Shown here piece after piece: positions 35,565-44,559 of a DNA stretch of 64,000 nucleotides (positions are counted from its first letter, which is position 1; every line of letters begins with the position of its first letter). The notes below the pieces were generated by a model. It made no database searches, was not told the origin of the DNA, and saw nothing but the letters and a program-made list of their open reading frames with translations. The stretch is taken from contig JAHHHT010000007.1 in assembly GCA_019359235.1 (NCBI GenBank), positions 248,001-312,000 of the forward strand, in the 5' to 3' direction. The translations under genes were made by a program, and so were the position numbers. This DNA comes from Oscillatoria princeps RMCB-10. Lineage in GTDB: Bacteria; Cyanobacteriota; Cyanobacteriia; Cyanobacteriales; Oscillatoriaceae.

Positions 35565-35957
35565 GGGTTTAGGTTTAGATACTGTGAACGTTCGCCTCGA
35601 TTAAGTTCGAGGAAACGAAAGCTGGTCGGGGCGAGCTTCCTGCTGCTGTAGCAGAGAGCTTCAACCTCTCCCTCTCCCTCTCTCAAGGCTTGAGGGGGGA
35701 TGCGGGTCACGGCAGCCTGTCCCGCAGAGCTCAGCGTTTCCTGCTACAATCAATCGTGAACTGGGTAGAGGGGAAGAACCACCAATCTTAGTTGGGGATC
35801 GGAAATACCTTCTGCACCCCCTTGCCAAAAGGGTGCCTGAGTGGTAGGCTTCTAGGTAGCCTGCCGGTGCGGGTTTCAAAAGACTGCTCTGGCCGGGAGC
35901 GGTTTTGGAGTGGCCCATGTCAGTTGTTTGGATCTTGGTCGAAGAGAGGTTGCAGAT
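35565..35957. other. divergent promoter region
   Basis: This 393-nt gap separates the G6PD-like gene (minus) from the seven-gene cluster (plus). It contains a GCACCC / GGGTGC stem (about 35814-35838) and a CTAGGTAGCCTGCCGG stretch. No gene is supported. Promoters for both directions should lie here, but I cannot place them with confidence. Confidence 0.4.
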
Positions 35958-36395
35958 ATGACATTTTCCTCAGCTCCCATCCTGTGTCCCAAATTAAACC
36001 AAGGTTGCCTGGAGTGTACGGTGGTGGCGAGGCAATGGGATATGGATAGACTCTTAACAGACCTGGCTCGGGCCAGAGGCAGGAAACTCCCACCCACTGA
36101 AACTTGTTGGCTTCATCTATTGCTTTATGGCTTTAGCCCAGAAGCAATCGCTCATAGATTGGTGAGGAGCAATATCAGCCCAGAGCTGACTAGAGGCATT
36201 TATAGATATGTTGAAGAGGTGACTGGGAAAGAAGTCAACAACTGGGCGCAAGTAAAACTTTATTTAGAAGAAAAGGGCTATAAAAAGGTTATTGTTTATA
36301 TAGTTGTGAGAGGGCAGGATTTCCAAGAGCTTGAATCGAGGTTGAAACAACAAGCAGGCATAAGAGGTAGTATAGTTTTCGAGGAAGTAGAGTGA
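35958..36395 (+). CDS. small helical (HTH-like) protein, first gene of the conflict cluster
   Basis: A 145-residue protein; the ATG at 35958 is chosen over one 16 codons upstream because AGAGG precedes it at nine-nt spacing. Two cysteines (CLEC) near residue 17 come first. A ~80-residue helical domain follows (LLTDLARARGRKLPPTETCW, then LLYGFSPEAIAHRL and VTGKEVNNWAQVKLYLEEKG). This looks like the LuxR-like or winged helix module found at the N-terminus of cyanobacterial STAND, CHAT and WD40 proteins. The last ~45 residues may be a separate beta-alpha module (VIVYIVVRGQDFQELE). It ends 18 nt before the DUF1822 gene. Confidence 0.65.
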   Translation: MTFSSAPILCPKLNQGCLECTVVARQWDMDRLLTDLARARGRKLPPTETCWLHLLLYGFSPEAIAHRLVRSNISPELTRGIYRYVEEVTGKEVNNWAQVKLYLEEKGYKKVIVYIVVRGQDFQELESRLKQQAGIRGSIVFEEVE

Positions 36396-36413
36396 TAAGG
36401 GGGTTAAACTGAA

Positions 36414-37055
36414 ATGACCGATAGGGAAGGGAAAAAGGTGAGAATTAAAATGGAGGTTACCCAGGAAGAGTATGAAAAGATACTCGCTTTATTCCAATCG
36501 GGGGAGCTGGAAAAATTAGTTGGCCTTCCTATTTTGGAGGTGCGGTCGGAAGATGTACCTGCGGTTTGGGAGGCAACACCACCAGAATTAAAACCAGTGA
36601 AACCTCGCTGGAGCTTTATTCAGCTGACTGAGTGGTTCAACAACATCTTTGAAGAATATTGGGAGCCGAGAGAATTGTTACTGGCTCCTGCAGTTGCGGC
36701 TCGTTCCAGAGCAAGGGACGCGGGCCAACCAGAAGACAGCGTGGTGCGGGCTAAAGTGATAAACTTGGGAGAGGATCGGGTTGTGGCACTGGCTGTCCGG
36801 GTGGCACCGCCTGCGCCGGATGACACAGTTAATATCAGATTGGAGGTTTGGCCAACTGGCGAGGCCACTGAGCTGCCGGTGGGATTGCGGGTGACGGTAC
36901 TGGACGAGTCGGGTGATAATGTTGATAACTTGGAGGTTGAAGCTAAAAGTGGGGATGACTTACTGGCACTGGCCTTGAGTGGCCCAAAAAATGTGCGGTT
37001 TAGTGTGAGACTGCAGCTGGGAGATGCTGAGAACACAGAAGATTTTTTGATTTAA
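36414..37055 (+). CDS. DUF1822 family protein
   Basis: A 213-residue protein whose second half matches DUF1822: WSFIQLTEWFNNIFEEYWEP, then VVRAKVINLGEDRVVALAVRV, VNIRLEVWPTGEATELPVGL, VTVLDESGD and a closing VRLQLGDAENTEDFLI. In cyanobacteria DUF1822 genes very often sit directly before CHAT-domain genes, as here, and beta-rich DUF1822 may act as their partner. The N-terminal ~60 residues (ALFQSGELEKLVGLPI) are less typical. It ends 26 nt before the CHAT gene. Confidence 0.88.
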   Translation: MTDREGKKVRIKMEVTQEEYEKILALFQSGELEKLVGLPILEVRSEDVPAVWEATPPELKPVKPRWSFIQLTEWFNNIFEEYWEPRELLLAPAVAARSRARDAGQPEDSVVRAKVINLGEDRVVALAVRVAPPAPDDTVNIRLEVWPTGEATELPVGLRVTVLDESGDNVDNLEVEAKSGDDLLALALSGPKNVRFSVRLQLGDAENTEDFLI

Positions 37056-37081
37056 GCTAAGGAGCACTTGGGTGGACAGCG

Positions 37082-39022
37082 ATGGGAAAAAAGCTGGTTA
37101 TTCTTAATCTGCCGATAGGGGGAAACTTTACGCTGGGGTTCCCAGTTCTGCTGCGGATTCGGGAGGATGGAGATCCGCAGGTGGATCTATTCCAGTGCGA
37201 CGGCCAGTTGCCGGGAGCCAGCCAGCTTTATAATACTTTAAATGAATGGCTGCAAGTCTACAGGCAGCTGGTAAAGGGGAGGAATTCTGGGCGACTGCAA
37301 TCCCAAGGAGTGACTAGCATTTCGATAGTTAACGATCGGGCAAAGACTTTGAGCCAGGAACTGAAGGATTGGCTCAGGTCTGGAAATACCGATTGGCAAA
37401 CAGTCCGCGATCGTTTGCAGCAGCACTTGCAGCCAAAGGATGAGATTCGGGCGATCATTCAAACTCAGAACTCAGACCTGTGGCGACTTCCCTGGCCGGT
37501 GTGGGATTTGTTCAACCTTGGCAATTATGAGCGGGCAGAAATTGCCTTAAGTTTCCCAGAAGTTAGACCGCTAGACGTGACCTTTCGGGGGGAAAAACAG
37601 TCACAGATTAGAATCTTAGCCGTTTTCGGTAACAGCAACAATATTGACACCCAGTTTGACGAGAAGGTGATAAAAAGTTTGGAACAGCGCGGGGCCGTGA
37701 TAACAACTTTACCACAGCCCAATCTCAAAGATTTGTTTGATGCGCTTTGGGATGCTAGAGGTTGGGATATTCTGTGCTTTGCTGGCCACAGTTCAAGCCA
37801 GGATGACGGTCAAGACGGTTGGCTTTTTATCAATGAGCTGCAGCGCTTGGGGATGAATGAGGCGAAACATGCTATGAAAGCCGCCATTGAGCGGGGGTTG
37901 CAGCTGGCCATTTTTAACTCTTGCGATGGCTTGGGGATAGCCTATCAGCTGGCCCAGCTGCAACTTCCTCAGAGTATTGTTATGCGAGAGCCTGTGCCGG
38001 ATTCGGTAGCGAAAGACTTTTTGGAGTATTTTTTCCTGGAGTTTGCAAAAAATGGCCAGTCTCTTTATGCCTCGGTGCGGGAAGCGCGAAGACAGTTGGA
38101 ACGCTGGGACAGACATTTGTTGGGTGCCAGTTGGCTGCCGGTAATATGCCAAAATACTGCTGTGATGCCGCCTACTTGGGAAGAATTACGCCGTCGCAGG
38201 AGCGAGCCTGGGACAGTAACTGCAGGTGGCAGTGGCCAGCCTGGTACAGTAACTGCAGGTGGTGTGATGTTCGAGCAGTTTTGGCAAAACACCGGAGCTG
38301 GTTTCTTGCAACTGCTTGCGGAGCTTCGCAATCGGCGCGATACTGAAGATGCGGACTTGAAAGGGGCGGTGGAAGAGATTGTCCAAGCTTGCCGAAATCT
38401 GGTAAATGCTCTGGAGAACAATCGCAGGGAGTCAAAGGTTCCCTCTGTAGAGGATATTTCAGAGCGCTTCAATCATGAGCGCGATTGGCAAACTGTCTAC
38501 GGATTCTATCTGAAGGAGCTGCGCTCGGAGATTGAGGGGCGCTTGCAATCGATGGATGGGGTGCTGAACCAGTCCACAGATCGGGTAAAATCTGCCGTGA
38601 CAGATGTGCTGGTTGGTGCGGGTCTGGGACGCTTGACGGAGGCGCGAGGGCCAGAGTTTCTGGAATTCATGGTAACGAGTGTCCCTGATGATCTGCAGCA
38701 ATTGAAACGAGGGTTCCCAGAGCTTTCTGGCTTTAAGATGTCCTATAAGTTCAACTTCGATTACCGGATTCGCCCGCATCTGGATTCCCTCACACTCAAC
38801 AGTGCCCCTGTTCAGATATCCACTTTCTATAATGCTGGGGAAATACATCAATGTCTGAAGATTGCCCTAAGAAAAACGCTTTATGATTGCCAGGAACCTT
38901 TGCAAGAGTTTTATTGTGAGCCAAATCAAATTGCATTGGCCTTGGTCGAAAGGTTTGTCGATCGGGTGTTCCGTGCCGAAGGAGTGAGGGATGAGTGGCA
39001 AATCTTTTGGGAAAACCTCTAA
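37082..39022 (+). CDS. CHAT domain protease with long C-terminal region
   Basis: A 646-residue protein. The caspase-like CHAT domain spans about residues 170-360, with catalytic H236 (CFAGHSS) and C281 (FNSCDGLG) intact and a closing LGASWLPVICQN. Two copies of PGTVTAGG link it to a ~260-residue helical C-terminal region (VEEIVQACRNLVNALENNRR, then RSEIEGRLQSMDGVLNQSTD), which I do not recognise and which may bind the trigger or substrate. CHAT proteases act as cleaving effectors in bacterial defence and programmed-death systems. It sits in the middle of a seven-gene + strand cluster, 76 nt before the GTPase gene. Confidence 0.93.
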   Translation: MGKKLVILNLPIGGNFTLGFPVLLRIREDGDPQVDLFQCDGQLPGASQLYNTLNEWLQVYRQLVKGRNSGRLQSQGVTSISIVNDRAKTLSQELKDWLRSGNTDWQTVRDRLQQHLQPKDEIRAIIQTQNSDLWRLPWPVWDLFNLGNYERAEIALSFPEVRPLDVTFRGEKQSQIRILAVFGNSNNIDTQFDEKVIKSLEQRGAVITTLPQPNLKDLFDALWDARGWDILCFAGHSSSQDDGQDGWLFINELQRLGMNEAKHAMKAAIERGLQLAIFNSCDGLGIAYQLAQLQLPQSIVMREPVPDSVAKDFLEYFFLEFAKNGQSLYASVREARRQLERWDRHLLGASWLPVICQNTAVMPPTWEELRRRRSEPGTVTAGGSGQPGTVTAGGVMFEQFWQNTGAGFLQLLAELRNRRDTEDADLKGAVEEIVQACRNLVNALENNRRESKVPSVEDISERFNHERDWQTVYGFYLKELRSEIEGRLQSMDGVLNQSTDRVKSAVTDVLVGAGLGRLTEARGPEFLEFMVTSVPDDLQQLKRGFPELSGFKMSYKFNFDYRIRPHLDSLTLNSAPVQISTFYNAGEIHQCLKIALRKTLYDCQEPLQEFYCEPNQIALALVERFVDRVFRAEGVRDEWQIFWENL

Positions 39023-39097
39023 AGAGGACTGAAAAAAACGACCGCAAACCAACTTTGTAGATTTTTTTAGCTGGCTTGACAGTCTGAGGATAATTCG

Positions 39098-40069
39098 ATG
39101 ACACAGAACAACATACAAGAACTCAACATCACAATGCTTGGCCCCAGCGGGGTGGGCAAGACCAGTCTGCTGGCGGCTATGTACCAACAAGTCCAGGCTA
39201 TCGGTAATCTGACACAACTCAAACCTAGTAAAGTAACCCAAGTGCGGCTTCACGATCGTTTGATGGAACTCCAGCAAATGGCCAACCAAATTGAATCCAC
39301 GGGAACGACCGTGCGAACGACTGTGGCACCTCAATCTTTCATTTTCGAGCTCCAGAGGCCAAATAATCCCCCATTTTTGCGGCTGAAATTTCAGGACTAT
39401 CCCGGTGGCTACCTTGCGGATGCTGAGTATAAAGGACAAGTTATTCAGTTTCTCAAGAATGCTAATACAGTGATTATTGCTATCGACGCGATTGCGCTTA
39501 TGGAGTCGCGGGGGAAGTGGAACGAGCGCATCAATAAACCCGGGCAGATTGTCGAGCTTTTCCAAGAGGTTTACAAAGATTTAAATGAGCGCCGGCTTGT
39601 GATTCTTGCGCCAGTCAAGTGCGAGACGTACCTGCGACCGGGGACAGATCCTGGCAAGCTGCTGGCGAGCGTTGTAGATGGGTATGATGAATTGATTAAT
39701 TTTTTCCAAACGCCTGAATTGCAGGACAAGGTGGCTGTAGTCGTAACGCCGGTTCAAACTGTGGGCTGTGTTGTTTTGACTGAGATCCAAGTGGTTGATG
39801 GAGAGCCGCAACAGTACAGGTTTCACAAAACTTTCCCCGGCGCGGCTTGCGCCCCACAAGATGGCGACCAGCCGCTGATGTACCTTTTGCGGTTCTTGCT
39901 GAAACTCTATATCGACAAGCAAGCCAGAGGGGGATTTGCTTGGCTGGTCAACTTGTTTGCGCAGAACGATCAGCTGGGGCGTGAGGTAAATGCTTTTGCA
40001 AATAACTGCAAAAAAGATACGCCCTTTGCTGTTCTGCAAGGGGATAATTTGCTAGAAGCTAAACTTTAA
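39098..40069 (+). CDS. TRAFAC-type P-loop GTPase
   Basis: A 323-residue soluble GTPase. Walker A is GPSGVGKTS (K21), the G3 motif is QDYPGG with D100, and a strand IIAIDAIALM follows. The specificity motif may be LAPVKCE (near residue 170), where ordinary GTPases have NKxD. Similar GTPases, named in surveys of NTP-dependent conflict systems, sit beside GTPase-associated proteins and VWA proteins, as here. It likely acts as a nucleotide switch for the cluster. A ~180-nt gap containing filler repeats separates it from the next gene. Confidence 0.82.
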   Translation: MTQNNIQELNITMLGPSGVGKTSLLAAMYQQVQAIGNLTQLKPSKVTQVRLHDRLMELQQMANQIESTGTTVRTTVAPQSFIFELQRPNNPPFLRLKFQDYPGGYLADAEYKGQVIQFLKNANTVIIAIDAIALMESRGKWNERINKPGQIVELFQEVYKDLNERRLVILAPVKCETYLRPGTDPGKLLASVVDGYDELINFFQTPELQDKVAVVVTPVQTVGCVVLTEIQVVDGEPQQYRFHKTFPGAACAPQDGDQPLMYLLRFLLKLYIDKQARGGFAWLVNLFAQNDQLGREVNAFANNCKKDTPFAVLQGDNLLEAKL

Positions 40070-40250
40070 ACAGGAGCCAAGTAGGGTAACAAATGTTAGA
40101 CCGCTGACTCCCCTACACTCCTGTTCCGGAGAGGGGAAACGGACTTTCACTTTCCTACCCTTCCTTTTTTCTAGATCCCTCCGGCTCCCCTTCAAAAGAG
40201 AGGAAGAGTTTGGTTTTTGGTTAAGTTTATTTACGCCTATCTGCTAAGCT

Positions 40251-40916
40251 ATGAATATTTACGTCCAGAGTCGCGGGTTTGAACAGGATTGTGACTACTG
40301 CTGGCTGCTGATTACTGAGGAGGATCAAAAACGGCAAGACCCTCCATGTTACCTGCAAATCGCTGATTTAATCGAGACTGAGGCTCCTTCTGTGGTTCTG
40401 ATGCGATTGCCGCAGGGGGAATTGCTTTTGCTTCTGACTGGCATTGAGGCTTTGGGGCGCACGGATTTTTACAAACGCCAGATTCTTATCTCTGTCGCTT
40501 GGGTCGGTGAAGCCTCTGACGAACGCCTTTTGCGGGCAATAGCAGCTAGCGCTCTAGATGAAAAGAAGCGAAAATCCTTAACAGATAAAATTAATTGCGC
40601 CGTCACATCGGGCGGGCCATACGGCTTTCAGGTTTCGTTTCATGGGGTTCAGAAGATTTGTAAATCTTTTTTAAGAAGCGCCGCCAGAGGATTGACTGGG
40701 GACGCCCCTCCTGATATAACTAAGAAAACAAGCCGGAACTCGCCTGAGATGAAAAACGCGCTAGCTGAGGAACTCAAAACCTGTCGGTTGCCGGCAGGAT
40801 ATGGGCTGCTGGTCGCTGTCACGGGAATTCAGGAAGGCTCGGCTCTGCAGGCGGCTGGTGTTTGGCGAGGTCTGTCGAGTTTGGCAGATACGGATGATTG
40901 GCAGCTGTTTGACTGA
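40251..40916 (+). CDS. GTPase-associated protein (GAP1-N-like)
   Basis: A 221-residue protein with an N-terminal beta-rich domain: MNIYVQSRGFEQDCDYCWLL, ADLIETEAPSVVLMRLPQGE, LLLLTGIEALGRTDFYKRQI and ISVAWVG. The pattern resembles the N-terminal domain of GTPase-associated proteins encoded next to conflict-system GTPases; this is a recollection of the family pattern and not a search result. A helical C-terminal half follows, ending in QEGSALQAAGVWRGLSSLAD. It ends 26 nt before the VWA gene. Confidence 0.55.
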   Translation: MNIYVQSRGFEQDCDYCWLLITEEDQKRQDPPCYLQIADLIETEAPSVVLMRLPQGELLLLLTGIEALGRTDFYKRQILISVAWVGEASDERLLRAIAASALDEKKRKSLTDKINCAVTSGGPYGFQVSFHGVQKICKSFLRSAARGLTGDAPPDITKKTSRNSPEMKNALAEELKTCRLPAGYGLLVAVTGIQEGSALQAAGVWRGLSSLADTDDWQLFD

Positions 40917-40942
40917 TTGGCCCAAAAATCGGAGAGGAATGT

Positions 40943-41578
40943 ATGGCGCAGTATTTTATTCTAATCGATGGGAGTTTATCGATGAATTCTACAGACTCTC
41001 CCAACAGGGAGAGCCAGTGGGATTCCTTAAAAAATCGCGTCCCGGAGCAGATTTGCCAAATTTTGCAAATTCCCCTGGCCGGTGAGGGCGGGGAATTTAA
41101 GCTGAGATTTTTTAACGATTTTTTTGTCCGAGATACTGGAAAAATTTTTCCGCTGCATCCGGACAAGTCATCCCGAGAACTCCTCTCACAAATTTTGCAG
41201 GAAAATCCGCCGAAAGGAGCCACTTATCTCGCCCCAACCCTTAAGGAAGTATTAGAAGATTGCTCAGTCAGCTTGAATCCTGGCCTGAGTTCCCAGGCAT
41301 TTGTAATTATCTACACAGACGGTCAGCTGGCTGACCGAAGTGAGTTTGTCAATCTGCTCTCAGATACATGCCGGCAACTCAACAGCCCAGACCCGCTCAA
41401 AATTGCGATGGTTGGGGTCGGGATTGACGATAGGAGTGAGGTTGGGCCAGAATTATATCAAAAGATTGCGCAAAACGGCTACAAGTTTAAAGATAGAGAG
41501 GGAAGGGATTGCAATATCTTTAAATTTCAGTTGCTGGAGCAAATTCCCGACATTGTGAATTTTCTTAACGATGTGTGA
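40943..41578 (+). CDS. von Willebrand factor A (VWA) domain protein
   Basis: A 211-residue single-domain VWA protein. The metal-ion site is complete: D9-x-S11-x-S13 in LIDGSLSMNS, T94 in GATYLAP and D126 in YTDGQ. It therefore should bind Mg2+ and a ligand acidic residue. VWA proteins pair with ATPases or GTPases in several conflict systems and chaperone-like complexes. No signal peptide is present, so it is cytosolic. The NACHT gene follows after a 275-nt gap. Confidence 0.92.
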   Translation: MAQYFILIDGSLSMNSTDSPNRESQWDSLKNRVPEQICQILQIPLAGEGGEFKLRFFNDFFVRDTGKIFPLHPDKSSRELLSQILQENPPKGATYLAPTLKEVLEDCSVSLNPGLSSQAFVIIYTDGQLADRSEFVNLLSDTCRQLNSPDPLKIAMVGVGIDDRSEVGPELYQKIAQNGYKFKDREGRDCNIFKFQLLEQIPDIVNFLNDV

Positions 41579-41716
41579 ATTTTGATAGCGGGCGGGTTGA
41601 CAGGGTGAGCGAGACAGCGCTACGGTTAAGTAGAAGTATAGATTTTGCCTAGTCGGCTTGTCAGCGGAGGGGGTGAGATTGTGTCCGATTGCATCAGTGT
41701 GGTATTATCCAGATTG

Positions 41717-41736
41717 CTCCCGCTCAGCAGCGGGAG
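41717..41736. other. hairpin between the VWA and NACHT genes
   Basis: CTCCCGCT and AGCGGGAG form a perfect 8-bp stem with loop CAGC, and a smaller GCTCC / GGAGC hairpin lies near 41802. They may partly terminate or process the cluster transcript. No gene is seen in 41579-41853. Confidence 0.55.
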
Positions 41737-41853
41737 TGAGAAACCCGCCCCTACAACGTCTTTAACGATCCCAAATCGCAGGCAACCGGGCATGATATAA
41801 GCTCCTAAGGGAGCAGTAGCGCCGGCCCAGATGTCGTCCACGAAGAAAGGGGG

Positions 41854-44187
41854 ATGAAATCATTGAGCAGCTTAATGCTGATGCTCCATTCGCCGGGAGA
41901 GGAGGCGACGGTTATCTTCCTGCTGATGGCCATCCTTTACCTGATTGTATTTGCACCTACTCGGAAGCCGAGAACCCAGACAAATTTTAGTGTGGAGAGC
42001 AAAGATATGCCCATTAGTAATTACCGGGACAGGGTAATCGCCCCCCTGCCCGATCAGAAGGTGTTTCAAGAAAAGGATATCTCGTTCGCAGATATCTATG
42101 TGCGGCTGAATGTCAGAAGCGTGGTAAATGGCCAGATCGTTGGAGGCCCTCAGATCATTGACCCCTGGGTACAGGGTATGCTAAGGCAGGACGCTCAACA
42201 GAATAATGTGATGTTTATTCAAGGACCTGCCGGACGGGGGAAGAGTATCTTTTGTCGGATGTTTGCTGCTTCTTTGCTGAACGATCCGGATTTGGGTGCC
42301 GTCTGGACACCCGTGCTGATTCGGTTGCGGTATATCGATCAATTGATGGGAAATTTTCTAGATACTTTACGAAATGGAGTTCAAAAAGAAGTAGCGATAG
42401 CCAATGCGGACGGAGCTGATTTTACCACAGATGATGATAGCTGGTTTACGGGCAATAATCAAAATACTCGATTTTTGTTCCTGCTGGATGGCTTTGATGA
42501 GTTAGCGATGCAGGGGCGACCCAGTGACAGAATAAACCAGCTTATCCAGGACGTGGCGCAATATCAGGGAGATCCCCAAATAAATCCCATAGGGCATCGG
42601 TTTTTGATTACGGGGCGTCCGCTAGTTTTGCTGAATGCCGCCAACTTGCCAGCGAATCTAACCCGTGTGGAAATCCAGAACATGGATAACGCCCTTCGGA
42701 GTCAGTGGTTGCAGCAATGGTCAATAAAAGTAGGCCAGGAAAAAGCTGCTGGATTTGGATATTTTTTAACTCACTGTCCCCAGCGGGTGAATGAGTTAGC
42801 CCGAGAGCCTCTATTACTTTACGTTTTGGCATTGATGCACCGAAATTACAATCTGCTCGATCCCGGGTCTGGGGAGGAACTCGCCGGCGTCAAGGCAGAA
42901 ATCAAAATTTATGAAGAATACTTGGATTGGGTGCTGACCAAACAGCGTCCGGGCGATCTCAACCCGACATTAACGAAACTGAAAGTAGGGGAGCTGAAGC
43001 TAGTCCTAGAAGAAGCTGCTCTTTGCGCAGTCCAGTCGGGCGGGGGATGTGCCTCGCTTGCGATGTTAGATAACCGCCTCCAGCAAAATCCAGTCTATAA
43101 TAACATCACAGCCGCCCAGACTCAGCTATTCGGAGATAACCCTCTGATCGGTGGATTGGCGACTTTCTACATCCAGCCTGCTGTCCCTCAGCAAGGTTCA
43201 GTGGAGTTTCTCCACAGCAACTTCCGCGATTTTCTCTGTGCGAAGAAGCTGAAAACCTGCCTGGAAAAGTGGACACAACAGCCTGAAGGCCAAAATCTAG
43301 ACCAGGACATCTATGATTTGCTAGGTTATGGTGGCCTGACACAAGAGACTGTCGATTACCTGATGGAACTGCTGGACAATAGTCAGGAATTTAACAAGGC
43401 AGACGTTTGGGGGAAGTGGCCTGCGGTGAAGCTGTTCAAGCACCTGAGAAGTTTCTATGAGTCCTGGGTCAGAGAAAAAACTGATGAGCAAATACCAGCA
43501 AGAAAATTGGCTGAGCAAAAGCAGCAGCAATTACAGCCCGGAATTCAGCGAAAAGCAGAACAGGTAGATGTGTTTGCGGAACTGAACGTGATGATTTTGC
43601 TGTTGGAGTTGCACCGATATGCTGAGCGAAAAGATAACCTGAGAGGTAAAATTGTCTTCTATCCCTGCGGACAAAACGGCATTCCAGGATTTGATAGCGT
43701 TCAATTGCGTCGCCTGATCGCATACAGCAACTTTAACTTGGGCAACTTGCAAGAATATACTTTCGCAAAGATAGTTGGGCCATTTCTCAGTGAAACCAGA
43801 CTCAACGAGGCCAATCTCAGTGGCCTGGATCTCAGTGGTGCCAACCTCAGTAAAGCCAACCTTATTGACGCTGACCTCAGCAACGCAACTCTCACGGGTG
43901 CCACCCTCACTGACGCCTATCTCAATAGCGTAAATCTCAGCTACGCTACCCTTACAGGTGCAAACCTGAGCAACACAAATCTCAATGGTGCCATTCTCAA
44001 GAGTGCTGTCCTCACTAACGCTGACCTGAGCTGCGCCTATCTGGGGGGTGCCAACTTGAGAGACGCCGATCTGACTGGCGCAAAACTCCAGGACGCCATG
44101 CTCTGCAGCGTCGATTTTACTGGCGCAAATTTAAACAACATTCAATGGAATGATGCAACTAACCGGCTGGGCTGTCGAGGGCTGTAG
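41854..44187 (+). CDS. membrane-anchored NACHT/STAND NTPase with pentapeptide repeats
   Basis: A 777-residue protein. A hydrophobic helix (about residues 12-33, EEATVIFLLMAILYLIVFAP) should anchor it in the membrane. The NACHT domain follows: Walker A GPAGRGKS with K130, and Walker B FLFLLDGFDEL with D212. A helical middle region (winged-helix and superstructure-forming part) runs to about residue 640. Residues ~646-762 are pentapeptide repeats of the A(D/N)Lxx type (for example LSGANLSKANLIDADL), a right-handed quadrilateral helix. In STAND proteins the C-terminal repeats sense the trigger and the ATPase oligomerises. No toxin domain is fused, so output may pass through the cluster's CHAT protease. 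Confidence 0.93.
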   Translation: MKSLSSLMLMLHSPGEEATVIFLLMAILYLIVFAPTRKPRTQTNFSVESKDMPISNYRDRVIAPLPDQKVFQEKDISFADIYVRLNVRSVVNGQIVGGPQIIDPWVQGMLRQDAQQNNVMFIQGPAGRGKSIFCRMFAASLLNDPDLGAVWTPVLIRLRYIDQLMGNFLDTLRNGVQKEVAIANADGADFTTDDDSWFTGNNQNTRFLFLLDGFDELAMQGRPSDRINQLIQDVAQYQGDPQINPIGHRFLITGRPLVLLNAANLPANLTRVEIQNMDNALRSQWLQQWSIKVGQEKAAGFGYFLTHCPQRVNELAREPLLLYVLALMHRNYNLLDPGSGEELAGVKAEIKIYEEYLDWVLTKQRPGDLNPTLTKLKVGELKLVLEEAALCAVQSGGGCASLAMLDNRLQQNPVYNNITAAQTQLFGDNPLIGGLATFYIQPAVPQQGSVEFLHSNFRDFLCAKKLKTCLEKWTQQPEGQNLDQDIYDLLGYGGLTQETVDYLMELLDNSQEFNKADVWGKWPAVKLFKHLRSFYESWVREKTDEQIPARKLAEQKQQQLQPGIQRKAEQVDVFAELNVMILLLELHRYAERKDNLRGKIVFYPCGQNGIPGFDSVQLRRLIAYSNFNLGNLQEYTFAKIVGPFLSETRLNEANLSGLDLSGANLSKANLIDADLSNATLTGATLTDAYLNSVNLSYATLTGANLSNTNLNGAILKSAVLTNADLSCAYLGGANLRDADLTGAKLQDAMLCSVDFTGANLNNIQWNDATNRLGCRGL

Positions 44188-44197
44188 AGGGCTGAAT

Positions 44198-44302
44198 ATG
44201 GCGCTTAATGTTCCTGCTAAATTGAGGCAAAGGTTGCAAGATATGGGGGTGAGAGAAAATAATTTACATCCGCCCCACACTCAGCCATTTTTGGGGAGAT
44301 AA
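44198..44302 (+). CDS. possible 34-residue peptide after the NACHT gene
   Basis: A short ATG-to-TAA frame 10 nt downstream encodes MALNVPAKLRQRLQDMGVRE and a His/Pro-rich tail. The start has a weak ribosome site. It may be a small cluster component or chance. The rest of 44188-44559 contains a TTGTAGAGACGCGATTTATCGC dispersed repeat (44375-44430). Confidence 0.2.
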   Translation: MALNVPAKLRQRLQDMGVRENNLHPPHTQPFLGR

Positions 44303-44374
44303 TATTGGCAGTTGCGCTTATCGCCCGAAGGCCGGCTACCCTCTTAAAGTGGGACAATTTAGAGTCCACCTTCT

Positions 44375-44440
44375 TGTAGAGACGCGATTTATCGCCTCTC
44401 CCGATTAAGCGCCTCTCCCGATAAATCCCGTCTCCCCATT
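44375..44440. repeat. TTGTAGAGACGCGATTTATCGC-type repeat
   Basis: CGATTTATCGCCTCTCC, CGATTAAGCGCCTCTCC and CGATAAATCCCGTCTCC are three degenerate tandem units of about 18 bp. The same theme appears at 13935 and, as 16-bp units, at 59935-60014. Confidence 0.7.
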
Positions 44441-44559
44441 TATGGCGTCTGCCTGTTTCCGATTAAGTGGATAGCCCGAAAGAAATGGCTTGGCTAAAGC
44501 GCGTGTGTCGCAACTGCAAGCACCGGTTATAATTTCAAAAAAAATGGAGTCCCTAACCT

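Noticed and set aside
41579-41853. separate promoter making the NACHT gene independent of the cluster
   Set aside because: The gap has hairpins but no convincing -35/-10 pair, so it is left open and not called as a promoter.
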